A stretch of 64,000 bases of DNA from Blastococcus aggregatus (GCF_900221005.1 NZ_OBQI01000001.1:1054001-1118000); one strand, 5' to 3'. Counted from the stretch's first letter, positions 25,839 to 34,037 are shown. Program-made: numbers and translations. Notes: generated by a model not told the origin, from the sequence alone.

Positions 25839-26786
25839 TCAGACCGCGCCGGAGCGCACCCGGTCCAGCCAGTCGCCCGCCTCGGCGAAGGCGTCGTCGG
25901 CGGACTCGGCCGGCACGGGGCAGTTCTGCCGCCCGTCGGCGCGGGGATAGGAGCCGAGGAACCGGACGTCCTCGCACACCCGGTGCAGCGCGGCCAGCGC
26001 CTCGCCCACCCGGCGGTCGGCGATGTGCCCCTCGCAGTCCAGCGAGAACGAGTAGACGCCGAGCCGCTGGCGGGTGGGCCGGGACTCGATGCGGGTGAGC
26101 GAGATGCCGCGGGCGGCGAACTCCCGCAGCAGGTCCAGCAGCGCCCCGGTGCGGTCCCCGACGACGGCGACCAGCGAGGTCTTGTCGTTGCCGGTCGGCG
26201 CCGGCAGCGGGCCGGGCCGGCTGACCAGCACGAAGCGGGTGACGGCGCCGGCGTGGTCGGCGATGTCGTCGGCCAGCGCCTCCAGCCCGTAGCGCTCCGC
26301 CGCGATCGCCGCGCAGACGGCCGCGTCGTGCTCGCCCGCGGCCACGGCGGCGGCCGCCGCGGCGGTCGAGCTGGCCGGGAGCGGCGTGATGCCGGGCAGG
26401 TTCGTCTCGAGCCACCGGCCGGTCTGCGCCAGCGCGTGCGGATGGCTGGCCACCGAGCGCACCGCGTCCAGCGTCGTCCCGGGCCGGACGGCGAGGGTGA
26501 AGGCGACCGGGAGGAACACCTCGCGGGTGATGATCAGCGGATCGCCGTCGGCCAGGCCGTCCATGGTGGCGGGCACGGAGCCCTCCACCGAGTTCTCCAG
26601 CGGGACCAGCCCGGCGTCGGCGTCCCCCGAACGGACGGCGGCCAGCGTCGCCGGGACACTCGGGCGGGGGGTTCGCGTTCCCCCGCCGGTGTCAACGGCA
26701 CTGCTGAGCGCTGCCTCGGCGAAGGTACCCTCGGGCCCGAGATAGGCGAACCGCGTGGGAGACGTGCTGGGTTGCATCCCGGGCAT
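25839..26786 (-). CDS. pheA: prephenate dehydratase
   Basis: A 315-residue enzyme of phenylalanine synthesis that converts prephenate to phenylpyruvate. The PDT domain spans residues about 10-190: FAYLGPEGTFAEAAL, VPLENSVEGSVPATMDGL, VASHPHALAQTGRWL, and the catalytic Thr in GAVTRFVLVSR. An ACT domain at about 205-285 (KTSLVAVVGDRTGALLDLLREFAARGISLTRIESRPTR) carries the GAL and ESRP motifs for phenylalanine feedback. There is no chorismate mutase domain, as in other actinobacteria. ATG at 26786 is supported by a TACCCT box six bases upstream; ATG at 26777 is the alternative. Confidence 0.95.
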   Translation of the reverse strand: MPGMQPSTSPTRFAYLGPEGTFAEAALSSAVDTGGGTRTPRPSVPATLAAVRSGDADAGLVPLENSVEGSVPATMDGLADGDPLIITREVFLPVAFTLAVRPGTTLDAVRSVASHPHALAQTGRWLETNLPGITPLPASSTAAAAAAVAAGEHDAAVCAAIAAERYGLEALADDIADHAGAVTRFVLVSRPGPLPAPTGNDKTSLVAVVGDRTGALLDLLREFAARGISLTRIESRPTRQRLGVYSFSLDCEGHIADRRVGEALAALHRVCEDVRFLGSYPRADGRQNCPVPAESADDAFAEAGDWLDRVRSGAV

Positions 26787-26792
26787 CCGACG

Positions 26793-26798
26793 AGGGTA
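26793..26798 (-). promoter_or_regulatory. -10 box, probable leaderless promoter of pheA
   Basis: TACCCT on the minus strand ends six bases before the ATG at 26786. Confidence 0.45.
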
Positions 26799-26806
26799 GT
26801 GCGGGC

Positions 26807-26829
26807 GGGTCACGACGAACGCGTGACCC
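26807..26829. promoter_or_regulatory. perfect inverted repeat between pheA and the GGDEF operon
   Basis: GGGTCACG-N7-CGTGACCC has eight-base perfect arms and lies in the 115-base gap between divergent promoters. It may be an operator for either side. The regulator is unknown. Confidence 0.4.
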
Positions 26830-26901
26830 GGGGGAAGCTGCCTCGCTGATCGGGAACTCCGGCTCCCACGAACCGGACGACGACCCGCGACTGGAGGTGG
26901 C

Positions 26902-28593
26902 GTGCCCCCCGCCTCGGCAGCCGCTGCCTCCCCGACGCCGTCGCCGTCCGAGCTCGATCGGCTGCACGCCGCCCTGTGGCGCCTCCTGGCCACCGGCGAG
27001 CGGGACGACGCCGCCTTCGGCGACCTCGTCGACGACGTGGACGACGTGTTCTCGTCCAGCGCCGATCCGTACTGGGTGGCGTGGCGCTCCGCGCTGGCGG
27101 CCCGCCGCGGCCTGGCCGACGGCGACGCCGACGCGGCCACCGAGGCGATCACCGCCGCCCGGGAGGCGCTGCACGGCTGCCTGCCCTCGGTGTGGACCGC
27201 GCTCACCCTGGCCTACCTGGCCCACCTCGAGGTCACCGCCGACCACGTCGACGCCGCGATGCTCATGGCCGTCGACGCCAGCCTGCAGACCGAGGAGCCC
27301 TCCGCGCAGGAGCCCTCCCGCGCGCTGCTGCAGGCGCACCGCTGGCTGTCGCTCACCCTCGCCGGCCTCGACCTCGAGGAGCTCGCCGTCGCGCACGCCG
27401 GCCGGGCGCACCGGGTGGCCGCCCAGCTCCCCGACGTCGACGACCAGTGGCGGACGCTGCTGCTCAGCGCCCAGCAGCACGTGGAGCTGGCCCAGACGCT
27501 GCACCGCCGCGGCGACGAGCAGCGCGCCGCCGAGCTCGCCGAGGAAGCGATCGGCTGCGCCACCGCCGCCCGCGGGCTCGACCGGGAGCCCGAGCCGGCC
27601 GAGGCCGACCTGCTCGACGTCGTCCAGGCGTGGGCCATGACGTGCACCGACGACCTCGACGGCGCGCTCGGCCCGCTGCGCCGCGTGCACCGGCACGTGC
27701 AGGCCGACGGCGGGGTGTGGCTGCGCGGCTACACCGACCTCGTGCTCGCCCGGCTGCTGGCCCGCCTCGCCGCGCGCGACGGCGACCTGATCCGCGGCGA
27801 GGAGGCCGTGGGGCTGCTCGTCGACGCCTCGGGCGCCTTCGCCGCGTCCGGCGACCGCCGCCGCTACCGGCAGTGCCTGCTCGAGCTCGGGCAGAACACC
27901 GCCGACCTGGGCCGCCCGGCCGAGGCGCTGCACTGGCTGGAGGCCTACCGCGCCGACACCGGCCGCGCGCACGCCCGCGGCCGCGAGCTGTGGGCGGAGA
28001 TGTTCGTCCGCCGGAGCCGGCTGCGCGAGGCCGAGCGGCAGGCGGCGGTGCTGCGCCGGCATGCCCTCGAGGACCCGCTGACCGGCCTGGGCAACCGGCG
28101 CTCCGCCGAGCGCCGGCTCGCCGGCCTGCGGTTCGGTGAGGAGCCGCTGTCGCTGGCGGTGGTCGACGTCGACCGGTTCAAGGCGGTCAACGACGGCGCC
28201 TCGCACACGCAGGGCGACGTCGTGCTCCGCCGGGTGGCCGACCTGCTGCGCGAGCACAGCCGCACCGGGGACGAGGTGTTCCGCTGGGCCGGCGACGAGT
28301 TCCTGGTGCTGCTGCCGACGGCGACCGAGGCGCAGGCCGTCGTCGTCATGGAGCGGCTGCGCGCCGCCGTGGCCGCCGCCGACTGGGGCGACCTGCGGCT
28401 GACCGAGCCGGTCACGGTGAGCGTCGGCGTCGCGACCGCGCCCCAGGTGGGCGAGGACCAGCCCGAGCCGGTGGTGGGCTGGCGGGCACTGTTCGACACC
28501 GCCGACCTGCTGCTGTTCTCCGCCAAGCGCAGCGGGCGCAACCGGGTGCGCGCTCCCGGCGGCGGCCCGGCCGACGGGCGGACCGGAGCGTGA
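26902..28593 (+). CDS. diguanylate cyclase with N-terminal helical repeats
   Basis: A 563-residue cytoplasmic protein without transmembrane segments. Residues about 15-375 are all-helical, alanine/leucine-rich and TPR-like. A linker helix (SRLREAERQAAVLRRHALEDPLTGLGNRR) leads into a GGDEF domain at about 390-545. The active-site loop is AGDEF (near residue 463), a variant known to be active in other cyclases. The product-binding I-site RxxD is RTGD five residues upstream, so inhibition by c-di-GMP is expected. It should make c-di-GMP from GTP. GTG at 26902 follows GGAGGT. It overlaps the next, paralogous gene by four bases. Confidence 0.92.
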   Translation: MPPASAAAASPTPSPSELDRLHAALWRLLATGERDDAAFGDLVDDVDDVFSSSADPYWVAWRSALAARRGLADGDADAATEAITAAREALHGCLPSVWTALTLAYLAHLEVTADHVDAAMLMAVDASLQTEEPSAQEPSRALLQAHRWLSLTLAGLDLEELAVAHAGRAHRVAAQLPDVDDQWRTLLLSAQQHVELAQTLHRRGDEQRAAELAEEAIGCATAARGLDREPEPAEADLLDVVQAWAMTCTDDLDGALGPLRRVHRHVQADGGVWLRGYTDLVLARLLARLAARDGDLIRGEEAVGLLVDASGAFAASGDRRRYRQCLLELGQNTADLGRPAEALHWLEAYRADTGRAHARGRELWAEMFVRRSRLREAERQAAVLRRHALEDPLTGLGNRRSAERRLAGLRFGEEPLSLAVVDVDRFKAVNDGASHTQGDVVLRRVADLLREHSRTGDEVFRWAGDEFLVLLPTATEAQAVVVMERLRAAVAAADWGDLRLTEPVTVSVGVATAPQVGEDQPEPVVGWRALFDTADLLLFSAKRSGRNRVRAPGGGPADGRTGA

Positions 28594-31400
28594 CGACGGC
28601 GGCGGGATGGGACAGGTGGGACGCGACGGGCGGAGGACGGCGCGTTCGCGACGACGTGCTCGACAGTGACGGAACTCCGGTGCACAGTGCGCTCGTGCCA
28701 CCCGGAGCCCTGCATCAGCGGGTGACGGCCGCTCTGGCGAACTGGCAGCTGGACGACGCCGAGCAGTTGCTCGCCGGCGTCGACTCCGAGCCCTCGCCGT
28801 ACCAGGCGGCCGAGCCCGACCCGGTCACGGCCGGCGGCTCCGACCTCCGACGCGCCTGGGCCGACACCCTGCGGGCCGAACTCCTGGTCCGCCGGCTGCG
28901 GGTCGCCGGGTTCACGCTCGTCGGCGAGCCGGTGACCACCGGCGGCCCCGAGTCCGAGCGCGAGCCCGCCCTCGACCTGCACGCCGGGGTGGCCGAGCTG
29001 ATCGACGGGGACGGCGAGAGCGCCGACCCGCGCTCGGAGTCCGCCTCCCGGGCGGCGCTGGCGATCGCGCTGGTCCGGTCGGCCAAGGCGGCCTTCGACG
29101 CGACCGACGACGCCCTGCAGCGCGCCGCCGGTCTGGCCCGGCACGCACGGATCGAACTGCTCTCCCGCCGGATCGACGCCGCCATGGACGAGGCGGTCGA
29201 GGCGGCCAGCCTGCTCGACCCCGGCCTACCGCCGAGCCGGCTGCTGGTGGACACCCTCGGCACGCTGGCCGGCGTCCTCGCCGACCTGGAGCTGATGCCG
29301 CTGGCGCTGGACTTCCAGCGCCGGGCGCACGAGGCGGCGCGCTGGGCGGCGGCCGACCCCGCACTCCTGGAGCCGGGCGACGGCGATCCGGACGAGCTCG
29401 TCGCGGGGGCGGCCACCCGGCTCGGCGAGCTGTGCGCCGAGCTCGGCGAGGGGCTGCTGGACGACGGGCTGCCGGAGTCGGCGAACCCGCACTTCGCCGA
29501 GGCCCGCACGCTGGCCGAGGAGGCCCTCCAGCTGCTTCCCCCGGAGGCGCCCGGCGTCGTCGCGGCGCAGATCGTGCACGGCTGGGCGCTCGTCGGTCTG
29601 GGCGAGCACGCCGCCGCGACCGGGCCGCTGCGCTCCGCCGTCCGCATCACCTCGGCCGCCGACGACCGCGCCCAGCGCGCCTCCGCCCAGCTGGCGCTGG
29701 GCCGGACGCTGCGCCGGCAGGGCGACCCCGCCGGCGCCGACGAGCACCTGGTCTCGACCCTCCAGCTGGCCACCGAGCACGGCCTCCCCCGGCTGCGCCG
29801 CGCCGCCCTGCGCGAGCTGTGCACGCTGCACGCCGAGCTGGACGACGCCGGCCGCGCGCTGCCCTACCTGCAGGCCTACCTCGCCGACGAGCTGGACCGG
29901 GTGGACGAGCGGCGCACCCGCTGGGTGGAGCTGTTCGGCCGGCGCAAGAGCCTGCTGGAGACCGAGCGGGCCGCCGGGCAGCTGCGCCGCCAGGCCTACG
30001 AGGACCCGCTCACCCACCTGCCCAACCGGCGCTACGCCGAGGCGCGGCTGGACGGCCTGCTCGCCGGCGGTGGGATCCCCGCGCTGGCCGTCGTCGACGT
30101 CGACCGGTTCAAGTCGATCAACGACGCGATCGGCCACCCCGGCGGCGACGCCGTGCTGCGCGCGGTGTCGGAGCTGCTCATCGCGGGCGTCCGCGACACC
30201 GACGAGGTCTGCCGCTGGGCCGGCGACGAGTTCGTCGTCCTGCTGCCCGACACCACCGCCGAGCAGGCCGAGCGGGCGCTGGAGCGCACCCGCCGCAAGG
30301 TCGCCGGCTACGACTGGGCCTCGCTCGGGCTGAGCACGCCGGTGACGATCAGCGTCGGCATCGCCTCGGCCGCCCGCGGCGACGACCGGCGCACCCTGTT
30401 CGCCGCCGCCGACGGCGTGCTCTACGACGCCAAGCGCAGCGGTCGGGACCGCGTCGTGCGCCTCTCCGGGGTCACCCAGAAGCGGGCCGGCGGCAGCCCG
30501 CTGGACGTGCTGTTCGGCGGCCCCGCCCCGGCGGAGCGGCCGGCCGAGCAGGTCCTGACGGCCGCGGACCTCCCCGCGGTCGAGACCGTCGAGGACGTCG
30601 CAGTGGTCAAGGACCTCTCGACCTCCGACGACGGCTTCGCGCCGCTGCTGGTGGTCCCGGAACCCGCCGACCCGCCGCTCGGCGTGGACCGGCCGGATGA
30701 GCCGCTGCTCGGCCTGCTGCCCAGCGCCCCTGCCACCCAGGACGACCGCGAGCCCGCGAGCACCCCGCCGGCCACGCCCCGAGTGCCCGAGCCGGAGGTC
30801 GTCTGGGCGACCGGGCGCACCACCGAGCAGGTGCTGGCACTGGTGCGCGAGGCGCGCCGCGAGCACCCCGACCGTCCGGCGCTCGTGCTGCGGGCCGGCG
30901 CGGAGACGCTGGTCGCGCTCGCCTCGGAGCACGACGCGTACACGACCATGGACGCCGCCGCGATGGCCGCCGCCGTCGGCCCGCTGCCCGAGCAGGTCGG
31001 CCGGGTCGCCGTGCTGTCCGCCGGGGGCGCCGACACCCCGATCGCCGCCGAGGTCGCCTTCGTGGCCCGCGTCTCGGGCAGCGCGGCCGTGCGGCACGAC
31101 GACGTCGCTGGCAGCCGGATCCGTGCGCTGCTCACCGAGCCAGGGCGGCTGCCCGACGCCGACTGCCTGGTCGTGGTGGCCGGCATGGACGCCGCGCTGG
31201 TCGCGACGCTGGGCGCGCTCACCGACGTCCCCGTGGTCGCGGTGCCGACGTCGGCCGGTCAGCCCGTCGGCCTCGGCGGCCTGGGCGCGCTGATGACCAT
31301 GCTGACCGCCGCCGCCCCGGGCGTCGCGGTGACCGGCGTGGACAACGGCTGGTCGGCCGGCGTCTTCGCCGCTCGTGTCGCGCGCCGCGCCGCCCGCTGA
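28590..31400 (+). CDS. TPR-like/GGDEF diguanylate cyclase fused to a LarB-like domain
   Basis: A 936-residue protein with three parts. Residues about 30-465 are TPR-like helices. A GGDEF domain spans about 468-625, with loop AGDEF near residue 543 and I-site RDTD five residues before it. After a Pro/Ala/Glu-rich linker, residues about 731-935 resemble LarB, the NaAD carboxylase/hydrolase of nickel-pincer cofactor synthesis: VVWATGRTTEQVLALVREA, VLSAGGADTPIAAEVA, VVVAGMDAALVATLGAL, VPVVAVPTSAGQPVGLGGL and GVDNGWSAG follow LarB's order. LarB's MLNSCA cysteine is alanine here (MLTAAA). No larC or larE is nearby. GTG overlaps the upstream cyclase stop by four bases, so translation is coupled. Confidence 0.85.
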   Translation: MTTAAGWDRWDATGGGRRVRDDVLDSDGTPVHSALVPPGALHQRVTAALANWQLDDAEQLLAGVDSEPSPYQAAEPDPVTAGGSDLRRAWADTLRAELLVRRLRVAGFTLVGEPVTTGGPESEREPALDLHAGVAELIDGDGESADPRSESASRAALAIALVRSAKAAFDATDDALQRAAGLARHARIELLSRRIDAAMDEAVEAASLLDPGLPPSRLLVDTLGTLAGVLADLELMPLALDFQRRAHEAARWAAADPALLEPGDGDPDELVAGAATRLGELCAELGEGLLDDGLPESANPHFAEARTLAEEALQLLPPEAPGVVAAQIVHGWALVGLGEHAAATGPLRSAVRITSAADDRAQRASAQLALGRTLRRQGDPAGADEHLVSTLQLATEHGLPRLRRAALRELCTLHAELDDAGRALPYLQAYLADELDRVDERRTRWVELFGRRKSLLETERAAGQLRRQAYEDPLTHLPNRRYAEARLDGLLAGGGIPALAVVDVDRFKSINDAIGHPGGDAVLRAVSELLIAGVRDTDEVCRWAGDEFVVLLPDTTAEQAERALERTRRKVAGYDWASLGLSTPVTISVGIASAARGDDRRTLFAAADGVLYDAKRSGRDRVVRLSGVTQKRAGGSPLDVLFGGPAPAERPAEQVLTAADLPAVETVEDVAVVKDLSTSDDGFAPLLVVPEPADPPLGVDRPDEPLLGLLPSAPATQDDREPASTPPATPRVPEPEVVWATGRTTEQVLALVREARREHPDRPALVLRAGAETLVALASEHDAYTTMDAAAMAAAVGPLPEQVGRVAVLSAGGADTPIAAEVAFVARVSGSAAVRHDDVAGSRIRALLTEPGRLPDADCLVVVAGMDAALVATLGALTDVPVVAVPTSAGQPVGLGGLGALMTMLTAAAPGVAVTGVDNGWSAGVFAARVARRAAR

Positions 31401-31433
31401 CCCGCCACCCTGCATCCCCAGTTGATCAACTCG

Positions 31434-32027
31434 ATGGTGGGGCGGCGGCTCCCGCGGCGGGTCGTCCAGCTCTTCCTCGGCCTGGCGCTCTACGGCGTCT
31501 CGATCGCCGCCCTGGTGCTCGCCGATCTGGGCGTCATGCCGTGGGACGTGCTGCACCAGGGGCTGGCCCGCCAGCTCGGCTGGTCGCTGGGCACGGTGAT
31601 CATCGTCGTCGGTGTGCTCGTGCTGCTGGCCTGGATCCCGCTGCGCGAGCGCCCGGGCCTCGGCACCGTCAGCAACGTGATCGTGGTCGGTCTGGTGGCC
31701 GACGCGGTGCTGGCGGTCGTCGATCCGCCGTCGTCCCTGGCGGTCCGGATCGCGCTGGCCGCCGGCGGCATCGCCTGCAACGCCGTCGCCACCGCCGCCT
31801 ACGTGGGCGTGCGGCTCGGCCCGGGGCCGCGGGACGGGCTCATGACCGGGCTGGTGCGACGGACGGGGCGGAAGGTCGGGCCGGTGCGCACCACGATCGA
31901 GGTCCTCGTCGTCGTCTCGGGCTGGCTGCTCGGGGGCACGGTCGGCGTCGTCACGGTGGTCTACGCGCTGGCCATCGGGCCCCTGGTGCAGCCGCTGCTC
32001 CCCCGGCTGACCGTCGACGCGCGCTAG
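31434..32027 (+). CDS. YczE/YitT-like membrane protein
   Basis: A 197-residue protein with about five transmembrane helices: residues about 10-32, 45-68, 76-96, 100-124 and 155-180. The motifs LGVMPWDVLHQGLA and VRLGPGPRDGLMTGLVRRTG are typical of the YczE/YyaS membrane family, whose function is largely unknown. ATG at 31434 is chosen; a TTG at 31422 lies inside the short palindrome GTTGATCAAC and has no ribosome site. It follows the LarB-fusion gene by 33 bases and could be co-transcribed. Its stop overlaps the convergent MFS gene by four bases. Confidence 0.85.
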   Translation: MVGRRLPRRVVQLFLGLALYGVSIAALVLADLGVMPWDVLHQGLARQLGWSLGTVIIVVGVLVLLAWIPLRERPGLGTVSNVIVVGLVADAVLAVVDPPSSLAVRIALAAGGIACNAVATAAYVGVRLGPGPRDGLMTGLVRRTGRKVGPVRTTIEVLVVVSGWLLGGTVGVVTVVYALAIGPLVQPLLPRLTVDAR

Positions 32028-33163
32028 TCGAGCACCGGCGGCCGCAGCCCCCGCACCACCACCGGGACGACGGCGAGCACCAGCACCGCGGTCGCCACCG
32101 GGCCGCCGAGCGCCCAGGCGGCGAACACCAGCAGCCCGGCGAGCTCGACGCCGAGCCCGGCGACCGAGCTGACCGTCGCGCGGTAGGGCCCCTCGATCCG
32201 TTCCTGCAGCCGGGCCTCCGCGGCGACCAGCACCGCCAGGTACAGCCCGTAGGCGAGAGCCAGCGCGGTCAGCGCCGCGGGCGCGGGCAGCACCGCTCCC
32301 GCGCCCAGCAGCAGCCCCGCCGTCGCCAGCGCTGCGGGCAGCAGGCCGTCGCGGAGGCCCGCCGCGCGGCCGCCGAGCTCGGCACCGGCCGCGCCGGCCA
32401 GCGCGATGACGAGGACGGCGAACGGCACCGCCCCCGTCGGCACGCCCCGGTCGGCGGCGAGCACCGGGAAGTACTCCTCCATGGCGTCCAGCCCGCCGAC
32501 CAGCGCCACCGCGACGACGGCGATCCGCAGCGGCGGGTGCCGCACCACCTGCCGCGCGCCGGCCCGCAGCGTGGTCAGCAGGGCGCCGGTCCGCTCGCGC
32601 GGCGGCTCCGGGAAGCGCAACGCGAGCGCCGCGGCGGCCAGGCAGGTCGCCGCGCTCACCCAGCCGACGAGCTCGAACCCACCGATCGCGTGCAGCCCGG
32701 TCGCCGCGGCGGCGGTGGGCACCTGGACCAGCAGCTCCGCGGCCGTCATCCGGCCGTTGACCCGGGCGAACGCCTCCTCCGCGCCGACGTCGCGGAGGCC
32801 GTCGAAGACCAGCGCCTCGGCGGTGCCGGAGTAGAGCGAGCCGGCCACACCCCAGAGGACGAAGCCGGCCGCGAACCCCGCTGTCCCGGGCGCGACGGTC
32901 CAGAGGGCGAAGGCCGCCGCCTGCAGCACGCCGCCGCAGACCAGGACGCCGCGGCGCGACCCCCGGTCGGCGAGCGCACCGGCCGGCACCTCGGCGAGCA
33001 ACGCGGTGACCGACCAGACGGCGAACAGCCCGGAGACGCCCGCCGTCGTCAGGCCGGTCTCGAGGAACAGCAGCGCGTACAGCGGGTAGAGGGGCACCAG
33101 CTCGGAGAGCGCGGCCCAGCCCACCGCGAGCCGGGCGAGGGATCGGGCTGGCGGTGGCGGCAC
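32024..33163 (-). CDS. MFS transporter
   Basis: A 379-residue permease with about eleven to twelve hydrophobic helices. The signature loop between TM2 and TM3 is GALADRGSRRGVLVCGG, the MFS GxxxDRxGRR motif. TM1 contains LSELVPLYPLYALLFLETG. A central cytoplasmic loop at about residues 190-210 (RFPEPPRERTGALLTTLRAGAR) separates two bundles. The substrate is unknown and the direction is probably export. GTG at 33163 is the start implied by the N-terminal helix. The gene is divergent from the riboswitch-controlled exporter and converges with the YczE-like gene. Confidence 0.9.
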   Translation of the reverse strand: MPPPPARSLARLAVGWAALSELVPLYPLYALLFLETGLTTAGVSGLFAVWSVTALLAEVPAGALADRGSRRGVLVCGGVLQAAAFALWTVAPGTAGFAAGFVLWGVAGSLYSGTAEALVFDGLRDVGAEEAFARVNGRMTAAELLVQVPTAAAATGLHAIGGFELVGWVSAATCLAAAALALRFPEPPRERTGALLTTLRAGARQVVRHPPLRIAVVAVALVGGLDAMEEYFPVLAADRGVPTGAVPFAVLVIALAGAAGAELGGRAAGLRDGLLPAALATAGLLLGAGAVLPAPAALTALALAYGLYLAVLVAAEARLQERIEGPYRATVSSVAGLGVELAGLLVFAAWALGGPVATAVLVLAVVPVVVRGLRPPVLD

Positions 33164-33244
33164 GGTCGAGGCGGGTCAATGTCGGCGCATGACGGCACGC
33201 TAGCGCCGTCGTCCGACCGTCGCAGCCGGTTTCCGCACAGCACC

Positions 33245-33274
33245 GGCTACTCTTCCCGGCGAAGGGGAGTAGCC
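33245..33274 (+). promoter_or_regulatory. hairpin overlapping the riboswitch 5' core (possible anti-aptamer)
   Basis: GGCTACTC (33245-33252) is perfectly complementary to GAGTAGCC (33267-33274), with further T-G and C-G pairs inside. The right arm is the conserved 5' segment of the yybP-ykoY aptamer, so this hairpin and the aptamer cannot form together. Confidence 0.45.
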
Positions 33275-33364
33275 CCCCGTCCGCTGGTCGACATGCTGGC
33301 GCGCCCGCTCGCGGGCCGCCCGGTCAGCGGGTCCGCGCCCCGGCGCGGATGGGCGAGACCTTCG
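33260..33364 (+). ncRNA. yybP-ykoY (manganese) riboswitch
   Basis: The outer P1 stem is CGAAGG (33260-33265) with CCTTCG (33359-33364). Just inside lie the two conserved strands, GGGGAGTAG (33264-33272) and GGGCGAGACC (33351-33360), as in yybP-ykoY RNAs. These sense Mn2+ and control manganese efflux or homeostasis genes. The gene 77 bases downstream is a TMEM165/GDT1-family exporter, a known partner of this class. A short GC-rich inverted stretch follows (33370-33420), but I cannot assign an expression platform with confidence. Confidence 0.82.
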
Positions 33365-33440
33365 ATCGCAGCCATCCCGTGCTGCCGGTCGGAGGCTGCC
33401 CTGCCCCCGCCTGGCGGCGCCTCGCGGAAGTAGGAACCTC

Positions 33441-34037
33441 GTGGTCCTGTCGGTCGTCCTGGCCGCGTTCGTGCTGGTGCTCCCCGTGGAGCTGCCGGAC
33501 AAGACGCTGTTCGCCAGCCTGGTGCTCGCCACCCGCTTCCCCCCGGTGCCGGTGTTCGTCGGCGTCGGTGCGGCGTTCGGGCTGCAGGTGGCCATCGCGG
33601 TCACGGCGGGCTCGCTGCTGTCGCTGCTGCCCGAGGCCCTGGTCAGCGGCGTCGTCGCGCTGCTGTTCCTCGTCGGGGCGGTCATCCTCTGGCGCAGCGC
33701 GAACAGCGGTGCGGAGGACGCCGACGACGCGGGCGAGGGCAAGGAGGGCCGGTCCTTCCTGCGGGTCGCCGCCATCTCCTTCGGCGTGCTGTTCGCCGCC
33801 GAGTGGGGCGACCTGTCCCAGCTGGCCACGGCCGGGCTGGCCGCCCGGTACGACGAGCCGCTGTCGGTGTTCGTCGGGGCGTGGGCGGCGCTGCTCGTGG
33901 TCTCGGCGCTGGCCGTGTTCCTGGGCAAGAACCTCGCCGACCGGCTGCCGATCGCGCTCATCCGGCGGGTCGCGGCCGGGCTGTTCCTGGTCTTCGCGGC
34001 GGTCGCCGTCGTGGAGACGATCCGCACGCTCACCTGA
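33441..34037 (+). CDS. TMEM165/GDT1 (UPF0016) family manganese exporter
   Basis: A 198-residue membrane protein with six helices in two repeats of three. Each repeat carries the family's ExGDKT-type motif: ELPDKT in the first (about residue 17) and EWGDLSQ in the second (about 120). The acidic residues line the cation path. A cytoplasmic Asp/Glu-rich loop (SGAEDADDAGEGKEG) separates the halves. Bacterial members (MneA/MntX-like) export Mn2+ and sometimes Ca2+. GTG at 33441 follows AGGAA. The preceding yybP-ykoY riboswitch should switch it on when manganese is high. Confidence 0.93.
   Translation: MVLSVVLAAFVLVLPVELPDKTLFASLVLATRFPPVPVFVGVGAAFGLQVAIAVTAGSLLSLLPEALVSGVVALLFLVGAVILWRSANSGAEDADDAGEGKEGRSFLRVAAISFGVLFAAEWGDLSQLATAGLAARYDEPLSVFVGAWAALLVVSALAVFLGKNLADRLPIALIRRVAAGLFLVFAAVAVVETIRTLT

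Noticed and set aside
28590..31400. A nickel-pincer (lar) cofactor locus
   Set aside because: There is no larA, larC or larE nearby, the domain lacks the expected cysteine and it is fused to a cyclase, so cofactor synthesis is unlikely here.
29226..33179. A 1317-codon open frame on the minus strand opposite the GGDEF-LarB gene
   Set aside because: It is antisense to clearly coding sequence, is Arg/Gly/Ala-rich without recognisable domains, and runs through several gene boundaries.
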